A stretch of 64,000 nt of DNA, taken from positions 82,881-146,880 of the forward strand of contig BEXV01000324.1 of NCBI GenBank assembly GCA_003118195.1, written 5' to 3'. Each line of letters starts with the position of its first letter. Positions within the stretch are counted from its first letter, which is position 1. The notes below the pieces were generated by a model. That model made no database searches, was not told where the DNA came from, and worked only from the letters and a program-made list of their open reading frames with translations. The position numbers were made by a program, and so were the translations under genes. This document shows positions 26,613 through 39,547 of this stretch, piece by piece. This stretch comes from Hemicentrotus pulcherrimus. Its lineage: Eukaryota; Echinodermata; Echinoidea; Camarodonta; Strongylocentrotidae.

Positions 26613-29600
26613 GATGGCGATGGTTGTGTCGATATTCGTTACCTATTAATTGAACTCTAACCATTTGAATAGATAACTCATAACTGCATGGTTATAAAAG
26701 AAAAAGAAATTGCATGTTTTATGATACGGATATCGGAAAAAAATCATTGACAAATTAAAATCTCTGCACCTCAGACGTGCTTTCAATTACTCAATCGTTT
26801 ATACTTTAAAAACATAATTTTAATAGCTTTGTGCGTCGCCGATTGAAATGTGCGATCATGACATTGACAATATTTTGCCATCCGAACATGATTTATGTAG
26901 ACAATACGGTAGGCTATTGAGATTACCTTTTAGGTGATTTCTTGAAAGACTTCGCGATCGTATTTTTTGGAAATTATTACCGTGGCATCTAATCAGTCAC
27001 ACATGGGTCAACCATGGTTTGCAAACTACCAGTAGGCTATGTACAAAATGTCTGTCTCATTAGAAAATATAAAAATTTCAGAAGCTGCAAGAGATAGAGC
27101 ACGTCTCACCCATACCATCCTGAGTGTATTGCATAACTGGAGGTCATGCTTATGATTATGGCTTTAACCTTCCTCCTACGTTCACATCACGGTTAGGGTA
27201 TTTGTTTCTTAAGTGCACTATAGATAGATATCATATATCAATCATCAATTTTACGTAATTGTTTGTCATAACGACAAATCATAAGTTACCAACCTATAGA
27301 GATCTTACCGGTAATAAGACAATAAACTCTAGGCATGGAGTGTGACATTGATACTCCGGAGGGGAGCTCCTAGGTGCCAAAATGGAATGGGATAAATCAA
27401 GTTAGCATGGTTAGGAGACAAATCGGCAACGACCGGATTTAAGGATGATCGTGCAGAATACAGAAGACCATGGGTATCTCGTTTTAATTCATTTCCTTAT
27501 GTTTTCCTGAAGATGGCTTTCCAGAGAGATTCCGCGGTAAGTTGACGACAGATATCGTTTTTCGAAATTGCACCGCTGAGAAGTGATAGATAGGGAGGAA
27601 TAACGGGGCACGAAGGGAGTAGAAACCGAGAAAAGGGTTGGGTTACACAAAGGCATAAATCTCTTACTCCAGGGACGTTTCATTCGATGTCTGTAAGGAA
27701 TGCCAGTGGAATAAATCCCATCCTCTTCATCTTTCTTGTTCCCACTTTATGTGTCCATAACACTTCTATCCAGTCTAGCATACCAATTTCATCCCGGCCA
27801 CAATGATATTTTGCTTAATTGAAATGTCATTTACATGTTTTGCAGAAATATCCGATATGAATGCTTATAGAAAGTGCCTAACGGGCCTCACGAAAATGCT
27901 ACAGAACCTTGAATTTAAAAAATATAAATATACTGAAGCAAAGTGAGACTATTACATTTTACAAAAGATTTGTATTTTGCCAACACATAAGGATTACTGA
28001 AACATGCTAGGGTTTCACTTGCTAATACTCCGTGACAGTATGCAATTTTGTGTAATCTATGGCAAATGTTAAAGCGATCGATCAAAAGATTGATTAGGCA
28101 TTATACTCTTGGAAAAAAGAGAAAATTGCTCGAAGTCGAAGAAAAAGGAAGAAGGAAAAGGCCGAGGCGTCGTTTAGAAGCTCTATCCATCTTTTTACAG
28201 AATAGTCCGTCGGGTTGCAACTGAACTTCTTTTATTTTAACTTCGATTATGAAATCTGCATGATAAATCTCGTGCCACTGGCTGAGGAAGATCAGCGTTC
28301 TAAATTAGAAAGCGATCCAGTTAAATCTCAAAGGTGCATTACAACACCAAAATTGCAATTTTTCTCTTTCCAGGAATTCCTGATGGGTTTCATTTCCCCC
28401 AGGTAATTTATATTTCACAAATTTTGTTGCTGATGTTATAGTAGTTGCTTTCCTCCCCTCTTGACATGTCACTGTCCGCGAATATATCGGTTTAATAACA
28501 GCATATTAATAATATCAAACGTTTAAACCGATGCAGGGTCCTTCACAACATTACCTTACCCCAAAAGGTAAGATTACAGAACAAGTGTGGATTTTGAACA
28601 AATTTCCAGACGCTTATGAACAAAACAAACGATCATTTGATTTGTGATGTAAGTCTACTAGGCAAAAATTTCCACAGGGGATACCCATTCACATTATTTT
28701 GTCGTATTGACTCAGCTTCCAAAGTGACGGATTTGCTTCATGAATAGCCTTTGTTCACAAGCCCTTTGGAAAGCTAAGAATGCCTCCACCAAACTTCAAA
28801 GAGATAGCACAGTTTACCAGTTGATGGGTCGTCAAGACGTTCATTATAGATGTGTGTACAAATTCTGTAAGAGAGAGTCAATAAATTATGGATTTTCGCT
28901 GAGTGGATTTTTGTTTTAAATACAAGATTTTTCGTCCCAGATACCATTGCAAGTATCATCTCTGTAACGCTTCCCTATCATTTGCCAACATTGGTTGCTT
29001 TTAATTTAGACAAGGCTCAAACAAGCTTTGGGGCTGACAAGACTCAAAATCAAATGTGGTTAAAAAGTTAAAATATTAAAATAAACTTGTGCGGGATTCT
29101 TTCGTAAGTCATAATCATATACTATTAAAAAGATCGCCATCGCGGCAGGTGAACGAACACAAAGCCTACGTGCAAAGAACCCAAGTGTGCCAAGCGCGAA
29201 GCCAACATAAAAATACCAATACACCCTGTATCATTTTAAACACAAAATAGTAACTCAAACAGACATTTGATATATAGGGCATGTCAATGTTTGCAATTGT
29301 TCTTTTTCTGTTGCTCTGTTTATTTTTGTCTTTGTTTCAACATTTTATTGCTCTCAAAGGAACATCAAATCAAACTCCCAGAGAGTTATTGTGTGTTTTT
29401 GTTTTCTTATGAAATCCACCTCAGGTCGCCTTTAGTTCACCTGATAAATTGTCGACCTTTAACCTTCTTCGTTCCGGAAGAGCGAAAAAACGACTAACAT
29501 AAGAATTATTGCCACAAATATTAGATTCCATATTGAATTACGATTGATAAAGTGAAAGGAAATACTGTGTAAGCAATACAAGAATGGAATACAATGTTTG

Positions 29601-32206
29601 ACATAACGGTCGTTTCTTGCAATACCTAGCGTTCGAATGTTTACCCAGTTATTAGGTAAAGTACGAGATTTGTTCAAATACCGTCTTATTTTTTGTCTTC
29701 TCTCTGTTACTTATCATGTTTCATATAATAGAAATAAATGATTGCAGTGTAAACAATTCTGTATTTTGAAGAAGTTTTGACGTATTATTCAATCTACCGA
29801 ATTTCAATTTGCAATCGCGACGAAAGAGAAAGCGACAAAGAAAATTTGCCTTTTCTCTTTCCGAGGCAACATGAGGTATGGTGAATTATCGTATTTGGTT
29901 CACCTGGTAAAATAATTGCACCTCTAAGGATTGATTCTACCATCAATATATTAAGCCTCTCTCATTCCCAAACCTTCAAATTGTGAAACACAACTTTTTG
30001 TATATACGATGCATTTATGATATTGAAATATGTCTAAAGCGCAGTGGGATATGTCTCATTTTATGCATATGGGGTCGATTTGTCAAAGGGACATTAAAAA
30101 ACAGCACACGAGGAATTAAATCCTACCAGTATTATCACAACAAACGGGTTTGATAAACTGTTATCAAGAGGTATTGGGTAAATGTTAGCTCTTGAAATTA
30201 ACAAGACATACCGATTTTCATTGCATCATACGACAACGCTATAAAAACATATCAACCTATTTGCGTACTACGTTGGTAGGTTCCGACAGGCAAAGGGGAG
30301 GGGTATCACAATAAACATTTAATTATTTAAAGAGGACTTTGCCCATACAAGACCAGTTGTATTATCATGTGGCGAGATATTACGTAATAAGTGCCTTTTC
30401 GAGGCTACCATACGACGGAGCGACTCCAAGAAAAAAAAAGAACCGTATTCATTATACATGTACCACCTTGTTGACGAGGCTAGATCCATTTTATGCTCCG
30501 TCTTCGAGTTCGTGTTTAGAAGCAATAAAAACCTGTGCCGACCAATCAGACTCAGACTTATTTAGACCATTAATGTCGATTTCAAAGTAATTCCCTTCTT
30601 GTGCTGGGTATAACGCTGGAACTCCATTGTCCGTGTCTACTGCGCGTGTAACGTTTTATCATTGTATAATAAACTTAATCGCCGGGTAGAAATAGAATGG
30701 GAAGGAGGCGTCTCTCATGGAAGGAAGGACGAGGATAGAATATCGATCGAAAGGAGGCGGATAGCAGGATAGATGGACTTGCTTTGTTTTTCACACCAAT
30801 TCAAACAGCCTATATACGTGACGTGTTCAATTCCTTTAACGCAACACACTTCATATAAAACATGAAAACACTCTAGTAGGTGACTATGTCTACATTCAAC
30901 ATTGGGTGTAATACTACCCACGATGCCATATAGGGGGTAATGTCTATACGCAACACTGTCTAGATCATTATGGATTATAATGGAATATCTGGGTCAAAGC
31001 TATTTTGCAACACTTTGATGGGCAATCGGATTTCATACCTTTATATTGTTATTTCGAATGTGTCTGGTCTTATGTCCGAATCAGTTAACGATAAGTGGAA
31101 TAAGTCTACTGGCAAAACAAAAAAAATTACAGTGTTTCTTCCGCAATTCAGGAATAATGTTCTGGTGATTATTACATGCTAATATAAACAAAATATACAA
31201 TGTATCGCCTATAATGTGATCGAAATCTGGTGAAGGGTGTTGGGGTTATACTTCCTTTTTTTATTGAGAAAAAGATTATGAAAGCGGTTGCATTATGTCC
31301 GATTTTATACAAACTGCTTGAAATGCACTTTGGAAAATTGCAGGCATAATATTACCATTTACTTTTCTGAAAATAAATGGTGTCCTATAAATCATTGTTT
31401 CACTGAATTCGTTTCATAAAACCCACTATCGTACAAATGCCCAATTCACCATTAACTTATTTATAAGGCAAATATTTTAACCCTTTGTTTTTAAAGAGTT
31501 ATCTTATCTGTCTGAATCAAACGCTTTTGCCTGATATTTTATCATAGTTCTCGAAATTCCATAATATTAGTCCGGTTTCCTTTAAAAAAAGAATCAACAT
31601 TGTCTGTAATTACCTGTAGACCGTTAACACAAAAGAAAACCAATATGTACACACGCTATCCTAAGAACGAATTCACAGCAACCATATCTGTTCAAAATAA
31701 TAGTCCCACCCGTCGTAAAATTAAAAGGATTTTGTAATATAAAGCTAGTCAAATGTCAAAAGCACCGCCTGTCGTATAAAGTGCTTGTCATGACAAATTA
31801 AGGTAGTCTATATAATCATAAGGCACGTATCCGTATGTTTTAGAGGACTGATTGCCCTGCTGCTAATAGCATTAACGAGTTGTTAATACCGGCACGTTGT
31901 TATCTAACCATCCATACTTTCACATTAGAATTCCCATCCTGCATTTAAATACCTTCACTTTCTATATTTTTCTACATGTATCTTAGTATGCAATGCACAA
32001 GTGGAGCTCAACGTGAATGCTCGAATGGTTCCAAATACATTACACTTCAAAAATGGCTTCGGGGATAATCTTGTTTTTATTTGAGCTGCGGCGGGCTCAG
32101 GTTGGTGTTGCTCCAGCCTAAGAATTGAAACACGAGTACCGTCCACTTATCATGTAATATAGGTGAATCGGGACTTAACCGTCTCATTAGTATAACCCCT
32201 CCAAGA

Positions 32207-32285
32207 GGGGGGGGGGGGGGGGGGGGGGGGGGGNNNNNNNNNNNNNNNNNNNNNNNNNNNNNNNNNNNNNGGGGGGGGGGGGGGG
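32207..32285. repeat. Poly-G tract containing a 37-base gap
   Basis: There are 27 consecutive G (32207-32233), 37 N (32234-32270) and 15 more G (32271-32285). The flanks are unique sequence. The true length of the G run is unknown. Confidence 0.95.
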
Positions 32286-33065
32286 AGGTGAGGAGGGGAA
32301 TGCACTTGGAAGTGGACTTGAAAAACATTAGACTGGGGAAGCTGCATTTAGTAGCACTTGACTGTTCAACTAGATTGAATTGAATTTCTCTCATTAGATA
32401 CAGAAATAGGAACTCTCGCAGGGCAATTTGACTTTGGATGAAGCATTCTCATTGGAATGTAGCTAGAAGGACCACACATCTACTGTAGATGTCAACTGAT
32501 CAATCAGTGTCAAAATGTCCGCTAAATTTAGCAAGATGAAGCGAACACATATGCGTTCATACCCTGAATTTCTTATCATGCTGTATCAAGGACACCTCAT
32601 TTGTCGGTTTCAAATACGTGAAGTTAAAAGCATACGTCATTTTTTTAACTCATGAATCAAGCCTCTAAAACAATTCATTAAATTAAACGGTGGCAATGTG
32701 AAACTTTGTTTGATATCAAAGCATCTCTGAAAACTTAAATTCCCATGATCCAAAGAGAAGAAAACTCAAAGAGAGATGTGAGATGGGCAAAGGCTGATTC
32801 ATTATGTTAACGAAAATGCATTTTGTATGGTTGAATCAGTGAGCGGCTTTTGAGAAACATGGTGATTACTGCACGATACCATTCCCTCAATACCATGTCT
32901 GTACCAAATGAGGTATTGATTTGATTACGTTATCATATCCGATGCGATTCGCTTGAAATTAAAACCCTAGAATCTTTGGCACAAAATCATACGTTGTTCT
33001 GGTCAGACTACTGCTTCTCTGTATTGATACGCCGCCGTGTCCTTGTATTCTCTCTCCGTCTTCCA

Positions 33066-33175
33066 ACATCTCTCTCTCTCTCTCTCTCTTCCTACCTTCC
33101 ACTTTTACTCTTTCCTTCTCTCTTCTCCTTTAAATTACTCTTGCTCTTTTATTCTATTCCTTTCCTCTTCCTATA
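33066..33175 (+). repeat. (CT)n and pyrimidine-rich tract
   Basis: A pure CT run at about 33069-33089 is followed by CTTCC/TTCTC sequence that ends in a splice-acceptor-like TTTTGCTCTTGCAG at about 33186-33199. The frame after it stops within about 10 codons. Confidence 0.75.
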
Positions 33176-36100
33176 ATTCAGCATCTTTTGCTCTTGCAGG
33201 TGTCGAAGCGTTGATTAAGACTCGCTGAACTCGATTCTAATCATATTTCCCGGATAACGTTTCTCGGAACGAGATGGTCGAGTTGGAAACAAAAGATGCA
33301 CTTGTTTGCGACGAACCTGTTGCCATTCAAGACGTTTGATTGACGTTTATTGCTAACTAACAAGCCAACCAATAGCTTACATACTCGGACTTCCTTCTAT
33401 TTATTGCTTTATTGGGATTCAAGGCTAGGATGTACCAACGCAAATAACATCCAATTAGCATTCTACATTACATTAATTATTGCATCTCGTTCCTCTCGCG
33501 GTCGGGGTTGATTGGTGATATTCAACGACTGTGTTCTGTCAAGTTACCACAATGAAACTGCAATACAGCATGCGGGTCTGAAACTCGACTTTCCACTCTA
33601 AACATCATGCCTTTTTCCCAACTACTTACACCGTTTTTAAACCTGCATTGTGACGAGTTCGTGCATATATGGATGATTGGAATTAAATCATAATCGCTTC
33701 GTGTCTATTTCAACCGTATGTACCTCAAATAAGTTGTTCCAAACTTGACCCCGGCGTTCTTAAATAAAGACTGATTTAGATTATGACCCGAACAGTGAAA
33801 TGTAAAGGGAGACAGCCATATCAGATGAAACAGATTAAAAACATCATCGAATGAAGGATATTTAGCAGCGTAATGTACGCCGTCATAACCAATGTTTATT
33901 AAGGTAACATCATTACCTTGCCTGTTAGCATTAATATTCATACAATTAGTATATCGTACCATTAAATCCAGACACAATGGAGGTTCACCTCACCCTATTC
34001 TCTCTCAAATTTGATTATCATTGCTTCAATAAGCTCTGCAATAATGATCCACAGGGAATATGTATTCACGGCCAGTCCAGACGTTATACAAAGGATAATT
34101 AGATTGTCTCCAATAACGTTAATGGCGATTAGGTTTTTTGAAGAGATCATTAGTTCTGGTAGCAAGTATCTGTCCCGAATTACTTCGCATCAGTCTGGTA
34201 ATAGCAACAACCGGAAACTTGTTATAACAGAAGAAGAAAAATGCCTTCAATACAAATATATTGTTCGGATTTTGATAACTGGTAGCCTAATAGTTCAATA
34301 ATGTGTAAGAATCAATGAAGAGCAAGCTGCAAAAGAAATGCTTTCTACGATACGCTTTATCTCTTCCCCGCAGCAATTTATTAGCATGCACGTGTGGTTC
34401 CATCTGACTTGAAGTCGAAGACAAGGAATAAACTATTTATATATGCAAAGTAGAAAGGAATATGGAATTTACACGGAGACCTTTTAAAAGGAATAAAGGC
34501 GCCATATTTGCTGAGTCAATACCGAAGTAGATTATCAGGATCCCATGCTATGCATCCTACGAAATACATGTAAGTTAACGTCTTCCAAAATGTCATTCTT
34601 CATTTTCATTCGGTCGAGTTTCTTTACGAAGTATTCTTCATTTCCCACGCAGTTTATCTTTGTTGTATTAATAATATTTCTATGAAGAAAATGTCAGCTG
34701 AAATTGCTTTTCCTAGTTCATTATAATTATGTTCCATTGCGTTGTCTGCTAAATATTTTTAATGTAAAAGTTAATTTCTGTGAATATGATTTATCTTTTT
34801 TTTTTCTTCAAATAACTTCTTGCTTTAGAATGGAGAAATGATTTCACTCTCTATTTTGAATATTCTATACTCTTGATTCATCCTTCAATTCAAAATAGCA
34901 GGTATTAGTTGCTAACGGGTGATCTTGAAGGTGGTCGAAATGAGACTCAAAACAATCATCTTCTCACACGTCGTAATCGTCTGGTTCTCACGAGATGGAC
35001 CCACATGGGATGAGACATCGTGATGGACGTGGCGCTTCCACCCCTCTCCTCCCTAATCCCACTTCTCATTCTCTGCTTCCCATCCTCAGAGACTCGAACG
35101 TGCCTTCAAACCCAACTACACCGTCTCCGGCCTAATCAAAGACCTCACCACAACCTATCCCGATGGATGGAAGCTCCTACAATAATCAAAGTCCTCAGTG
35201 AAGCGTGAGCTCTACTGCCAATACTTCATCAACTGATACGTCCATCAATTTGCGAAGACAACAAATGTTGGTCTTAGATTTCAAGATGATAAATGGGATA
35301 TCGGATTTTGCCAGTCCATTACGTTCACTTTGAACATGAAATGTACAAGAGGATGTGGTGAGCTGTAAACATTGTCGAATAAGATATCTATGTCACATTT
35401 ATCCACTCACGTGGTGCCCTTCATCAGTCCAAGCCGCGAACATCAATGTAGCAAATGATACTCTCAAGCATCTTGTCTCCTATTGACAACTTCTTATCTC
35501 AATAAACCAGTTTCACTCTCTCCCTTAAAATGCGTATTTTCCTTTGTCTTCATTTCAAATGCGTTATCGCGTGTGTGTTTTAGGCCCAGTAAACACGAAT
35601 ATGCATTCATACTGCACATCTTAATGAGTAGGATAGCTCCCCCAAGGAAACCTTCAGTCATGTTTGATTGACAGAATGTAATATGCTGAAGTGACAAATT
35701 ATATTTTGCTACATCTCAACGCAGAATCTCAATTCAGCCTTTTTCTATTTTTAAGATAATTTTTAAAATGATACTCATTAAATTTGATGTGATTTTAAGG
35801 AGCATTGTTCCGAGGAGAGTGATGGCCGTCAGGCCTAATAAGCATTTTCTTTTTGTTATCTATCGGTCCAAGCTAATACAAGCATGAGGTACTTATCACT
35901 AGAAAGACAATAGATGATGGGTCTCGAGGAATTAATTGCAATTTTTCAAAATTGTTTCATATTGAAATGTCATTAGTAAAATTGGTAAATACTATCGCTA
36001 ACAGGTTCCCCTTGTTTATCAGACCATTGAGAGCAGCCAGAGGAAGGTGAATTTTCAAGTCGTGTTTTTCGGCGTGAACTTTTTTTTCCGTCATGCTTAA

Positions 36101-36546
36101 AATTACGAAGGCGGTTCTCGTTTTCTTCATTAGCAAGGCAGTTTAAATTGACATCAGCTGGCGATCTTGAGAGCAGAGTCAATAATAAAATTACACGTAT
36201 TGACGATGGGGTAGGCAATAAAGTTTACCATTTATTAGGATTCAGGATGCAATTTAGTGAAATTGCTTGTTTAAAACGACGCCAGTCGTTATCACGTGGC
36301 AAAATCACATTGCAAACAATGGCAAGCTTCCATGCATTCATAGATAGTTTGAAGCAGCGGAATGAATGTGTGTCCGAGTGGAAATATAAGACGTGTTGAT
36401 GTTTCGTAGATTGCCATTTTTACATCACTTGTATCGAATGAGGCCCCACGATAGACAACTAAAACTCTTTCGGAGGCTGGAACAGGTAAAAATGTGTTGC
36501 AATCAATATATTTAGCTTACCCATAAAGCCTCACACTAAAATCTAG

Positions 36547-36548
<2 letters not shown>

Positions 36549-36582
<34 letters not shown>
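36549..36582. repeat. (TA)n microsatellite
   Basis: About 16 TA units are flanked on both sides by inverted ATCTAG/CTAGAT-like sequence, making the whole locus palindromic. Confidence 0.9.
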
Positions 36583-36583
<1 letters not shown>

Positions 36584-36935
36584 AGTTTCATAAATATAGA
36601 TAGTTTATCAAATATATCTTAGACAAATAAAAGTATTTCCAATAAAATGAAAATCCTGCTTTTCATATGATATTTGCAGGGATGATTCAAGTCGACTTAA
36701 CCGTTTATTGTTCATGATAGTCCACATTGTATCAACTAATATCTAATTGATCGTTTGTTTTCCCTTTGTTATTTGACTGAGTTAGTCACCTGCCAACATG
36801 ATCCCTTTCAGTTTCATATTTGTGTACAGAGATATGATTCAAACCTTCTAAAAGCAACTAATGACTTGCCTGGTATCATAATATTTACCCTCTTATATTT
36901 CCTCTTTTCTTTCTTCGTTTTTTTCTTTCTCACAG

Positions 36936-37053
36936 GAACCAAGAGTGTGAACTGGATCGAATTTCTGGTCGAAAACAGAATATCTTGTTCTCGGTCGGAT
37001 AATTACATGCAGATAAATCGATTAAGGGATGGCCAGAGCCCCGGTCTTTACGC
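36936..37053 (+). CDS. Weak candidate internal exon, plus strand, product unknown
   Basis: A pyrimidine-rich tract ending in TTTCTCACAG precedes 36936, and a GTAAGC donor-like site follows 37053. The 118 bases between them stay open in one frame, reading roughly from GTKSVNW to SPGLYA, with incoming phase 1 and outgoing phase 2. Codon use looks more balanced than in nearby DNA. I recognise no domain and see no partner exons. It lies opposite the presumed first intron of locus A. It may be a chance splice-like arrangement. Confidence 0.18.
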
Positions 37054-37714
37054 GTAAGCCTTGGCTGGCATGTAAGTCAATATGTCAATATGTAAATATG
37101 CATGTACATATATGCATCAGCCTTGGACGGTTCGTTTACATTATCGCAACAAGCGAAGAAGCGTACTCGATGTGTTTAAACAATTATTTCCTCCCGTTTG
37201 CCCTCAAAACAAGCGCCGATCAAGTACGAGATACTCTGATACACATTAAGTACATTAACGTATGTTCGACTGCATTTCAAGGCATTTTATCTACTAGTTC
37301 TAATACGCTCATAATTATGCAAGGTAGTGATAATATTGAAAACCATCTCCCAGGACTATTACCAAATAAGCAACATGTTACAGTTTCCCACATCAGATGG
37401 AACTTGATGAAATCTAAATGTTAAGCTTAATGAAATTTCAATTTTCCATGTGATTTCACATTAAATTGAGTTGTTAGGAGATTAGTGTATATCTACAAAT
37501 ATTGATCCCACTGAGGAATCCACAATATGTACATTGAACAGCTGAATGTAGGTAGATAAGGCGCCATGCATGGTCGCGTTTATTTTTTTTCAAGGTTATT
37601 TCTCTTTTGGGATAAAACTAGACTAAAATGTTTTCTGCATTGTTAATTGTTAATTGTTAATGTATATAAAAATTATGTTAATGTATATAATGGCATGCCT
37701 TACTCCCTTTGATA

Positions 37715-37720
37715 ACTCAC
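37715..37720 (-). other. Splice donor of locus A exon 1
   Basis: On the minus strand the exon ends GCAAGAG and the intron begins GTGAGT. The open frame runs on for 23 more codons, into low-complexity YINIIFIYINN-like sequence, before a stop. That extension has no counterpart in locus B, which supports splicing here. Confidence 0.85.
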
Positions 37721-38480
37721 CTCTTGCATACGGCGAGGCAGTCCGCTGTAGTAAATCCCCATAATCCAGAGTGGGAACATATTCATCAAAATCTTGATTG
37801 GTTACGTTCATATTGAATCCTCGATTGACGATCCCAAAGACAGAACCAGCCATGAACATCATATCCCGAATGTAATTGTTTCCGTCGTGGTACAAAAACA
37901 CCGCTCTTGTCCATTGGTATTTCTGAAAAACTTGCCCCACAAAGTCGCCCATTTTACTATGAGGGGGCATCATATTAGTGAGAGTTTTGTCGTAAGGGAT
38001 GACACTGTACCCACTGGCCTGGGCCCCTGCCGTTAATTGAGGGACGTTCCAGTGGGCCGCGAAACGGCCAACGGGACCGTTTGGGTATTCACAAACGGGC
38101 CCGAAGAAGCCCATGACACGGTGCTCGATGAAAATATCAGCGGATACAAGCTGGGCCGTGTTTATAGAGCAATGAGTGTCATTAACATGAAGGGTAATAT
38201 TGTGAGTTGGCAGCAGCTCCCTGTCCTTCACTTCCTGGACAGCAATCCTCATGGCAGGGATGACCATTTGAAGATGATAGGGAAAGAGACGCCCTTCTGG
38301 TAGCCAAGGATAATCACCCTTGATGCTTGATAATGGATAAGCAGGGAGCATCACAGATAGATTAATATCCTCACCTGGGATAAGATACTTACATTGCAAC
38401 AAACTGACAGAATGTAGCATTACCAGCAAAGCACTTCGAAGAAATATTCTCCATAACTGCATCATGTGGATTCCCGCCAT
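37721..38480 (-). CDS. Locus A: first coding exon of a natriuretic-peptide-receptor / receptor guanylate cyclase-like protein (partial)
   Basis: This exon encodes 253 residues plus one base. Residues about 8-30 are a hydrophobic signal peptide. From about residue 37 the sequence is an ANF-receptor (type I periplasmic-binding-like) ligand-binding domain. Key marks are PYHLQMVIPAMRIA (67-80), Cys104, FFGPVCEY with Cys130 (125-132), PVGRF (136-140) and LTAGAQASGY (149-158). Cys104 and Cys130 are 26 apart, the same spacing as the N-terminal disulphide loop of vertebrate NPR-A. N-glycosylation sequons lie at N40, N94, N100 and N225. The start is the first Met of the frame, with A at -3 and G at +4. 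The exon stops at a GTGAGT donor just after SPYAR, in phase 1. Full-length relatives exceed 1000 residues, so most of the protein (second half of the ectodomain, membrane segment, kinase-homology and cyclase domains) is not seen. It could instead be a cyclase-less clearance receptor. The family is certain to me; the exact subtype is not. Confidence 0.88.
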
Positions 38481-39330
38481 TTTCGATATATTTAAAGAGT
38501 AGGTTTAATGCGAGGAGAAAGAGAAGTTACAGGTAGCGATTCCACTGGTCATCTACGGTCGTCTGGGCTAACAGGATCGTACAACACTGTGCATGCACCG
38601 TTATTATTGACAAAGAATAGTGAGATAGACAAGTAGCGTAAACAAAGTGCTGAAGTTAGCTAGTGGATACCAACCCGGCGTACCGACCTACCGGACATCC
38701 TCGATACTCAACCTCGAGTAAACCAAGGGATTCTGAATGCGAGAAAACTTTAACTAGAAGTGACATACGCATGCGAGACAGCTCATGTATTCCGTGACAA
38801 AAAAAAATGATATGAATCGAGCGAGCGATGAAAATTTATTACAGGTGAGCTAATACCATAGCACAAGTCAGTAATATACTCGGCGGAATATTCAGGTGCC
38901 TGAACACACAGCGGTAAACCAAAACGTAGTTTGCGCGAGCGTGAGAGAGAGACGCAAAGAGAACGGACTCTCATGTGTGAGTGAGCGAGAGTGTGAGCTG
39001 AGCGGTAGGCGAGTATGGTTGGTCAGTACGGATGACTCGCATGGAGACACTAAAGATTGAATGAATACACCTCGTAGAAACGCATTAATAACTCCATTTG
39101 TATAGGTGTGCTCGGTTGAGGGCACAAAAGTGGAGCTCAAGGCCCCATTCATCAGTTACGTCCCGCCACCAAACTTGTAAATTCTACATGAATGATAAAA
39201 GAGGGTACATACACCAAAATGTCAGTTTAAGAGCGCGATGTTGGAAACAGCGAGCAGCTAGCTACCTGTTGCCATGCGCAAGCGCGTTATAACTGCTGAA
39301 AGGGTATTAGCTAGGCCGTGTAGAAGATCT
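38481..39330 (-). promoter_or_regulatory. 5' flank of locus A (probable 5' UTR and promoter region)
   Basis: This is the sequence directly upstream of the locus A start codon. It is richer in GC and CG dinucleotides than the surrounding AT-rich DNA, especially 38650-39290. No TATA box or other core element stands out, and I cannot place the transcription start. Short open frames here (for example 38783-39152) have no recognisable product. The assignment as a regulatory region rests on position only. Confidence 0.35.
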
Positions 39331-39408
39331 TCTTAGCAATCTTCATATATTACGACGTCTAGCTGCTGATAGACTTATAATCGATATTGATCTGTTTCAA
39401 TCACTCAC

Positions 39409-39547
39409 CTTGCTGACTTAAAAAGTTTCTTATGTGCTTAAATGAATTGGAACCTACATCAGAAAACCTCATCGATATAACGTCTCGTCTTCCTCTAATT
39501 AGGCTTGGTCCACTAGGCGCTGAAATTGGTTTCCTTTTTCGAAGCAT
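39409..39547 (-). CDS. Weak candidate short coding segment upstream of locus A, product unknown
   Basis: On the minus strand a 46-codon open frame begins with ATG at 39547 and reaches an AG/GTGAGT donor-like site at 39409/39408 in phase 1. The peptide is basic and polar (MLRKRKPISAPSG at the start, NSFKHIRNFLSQQ at the end) and does not resemble the receptor exons. If the donor is ignored, the frame stops two codons later. It may be a decayed piece of a mobile-element ORF rather than an exon. I do not recognise it. Confidence 0.12.

Larger units (their letters stand above)
20294..32206. other. Non-coding AT-rich DNA
   Basis: It contains the GAT and GA repeats and the small hairpin at 26578. 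Near 23160-23460 two open frames of 65-90 codons on the plus strand lie in slightly GC-richer sequence without splice support. I cannot assign any gene. Confidence 0.5.
32286..36935. other. Non-coding AT-rich DNA downstream of locus A exon 1
   Basis: If locus A is intact this is part of its intron 1 or 3' side. I looked on the minus strand for the next receptor exon and for kinase-homology and cyclase signatures and recognised none. Confidence 0.5.

Noticed and set aside
28374..28402. 29-base segment between TTTCTCTTTCCAG and GTAATT on the plus strand
   Set aside because: It has both splice-like borders but is too short to support, with no neighbouring exons.
32077..32394. 105-codon minus-strand frame with poly-Pro
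   Set aside because: It is the poly-G tract and gap read as protein.
33200..33230. Possible terminal exon after TTTTGCTCTTGCAG
   Set aside because: The frame stops within about ten codons and nothing links to it; the tract is a CT-rich repeat.
37029..37424. 131-codon plus-strand frame
   Set aside because: There is no recognisable domain, composition is like the background, and it is in a different frame from the splice-bounded segment at 36936.
1..37700. Receptor kinase-homology and guanylate cyclase exons of locus A
   Set aside because: I looked on the minus strand for the cyclase signature FSDIVGFT, for VETIGDAY and for the HGNLKSSN kinase-homology motif and saw none. By-eye reading cannot exclude short exons.
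37794..38303. Plus-strand frames of 80-88 codons
   Set aside because: They are antisense shadows of the locus A exon.
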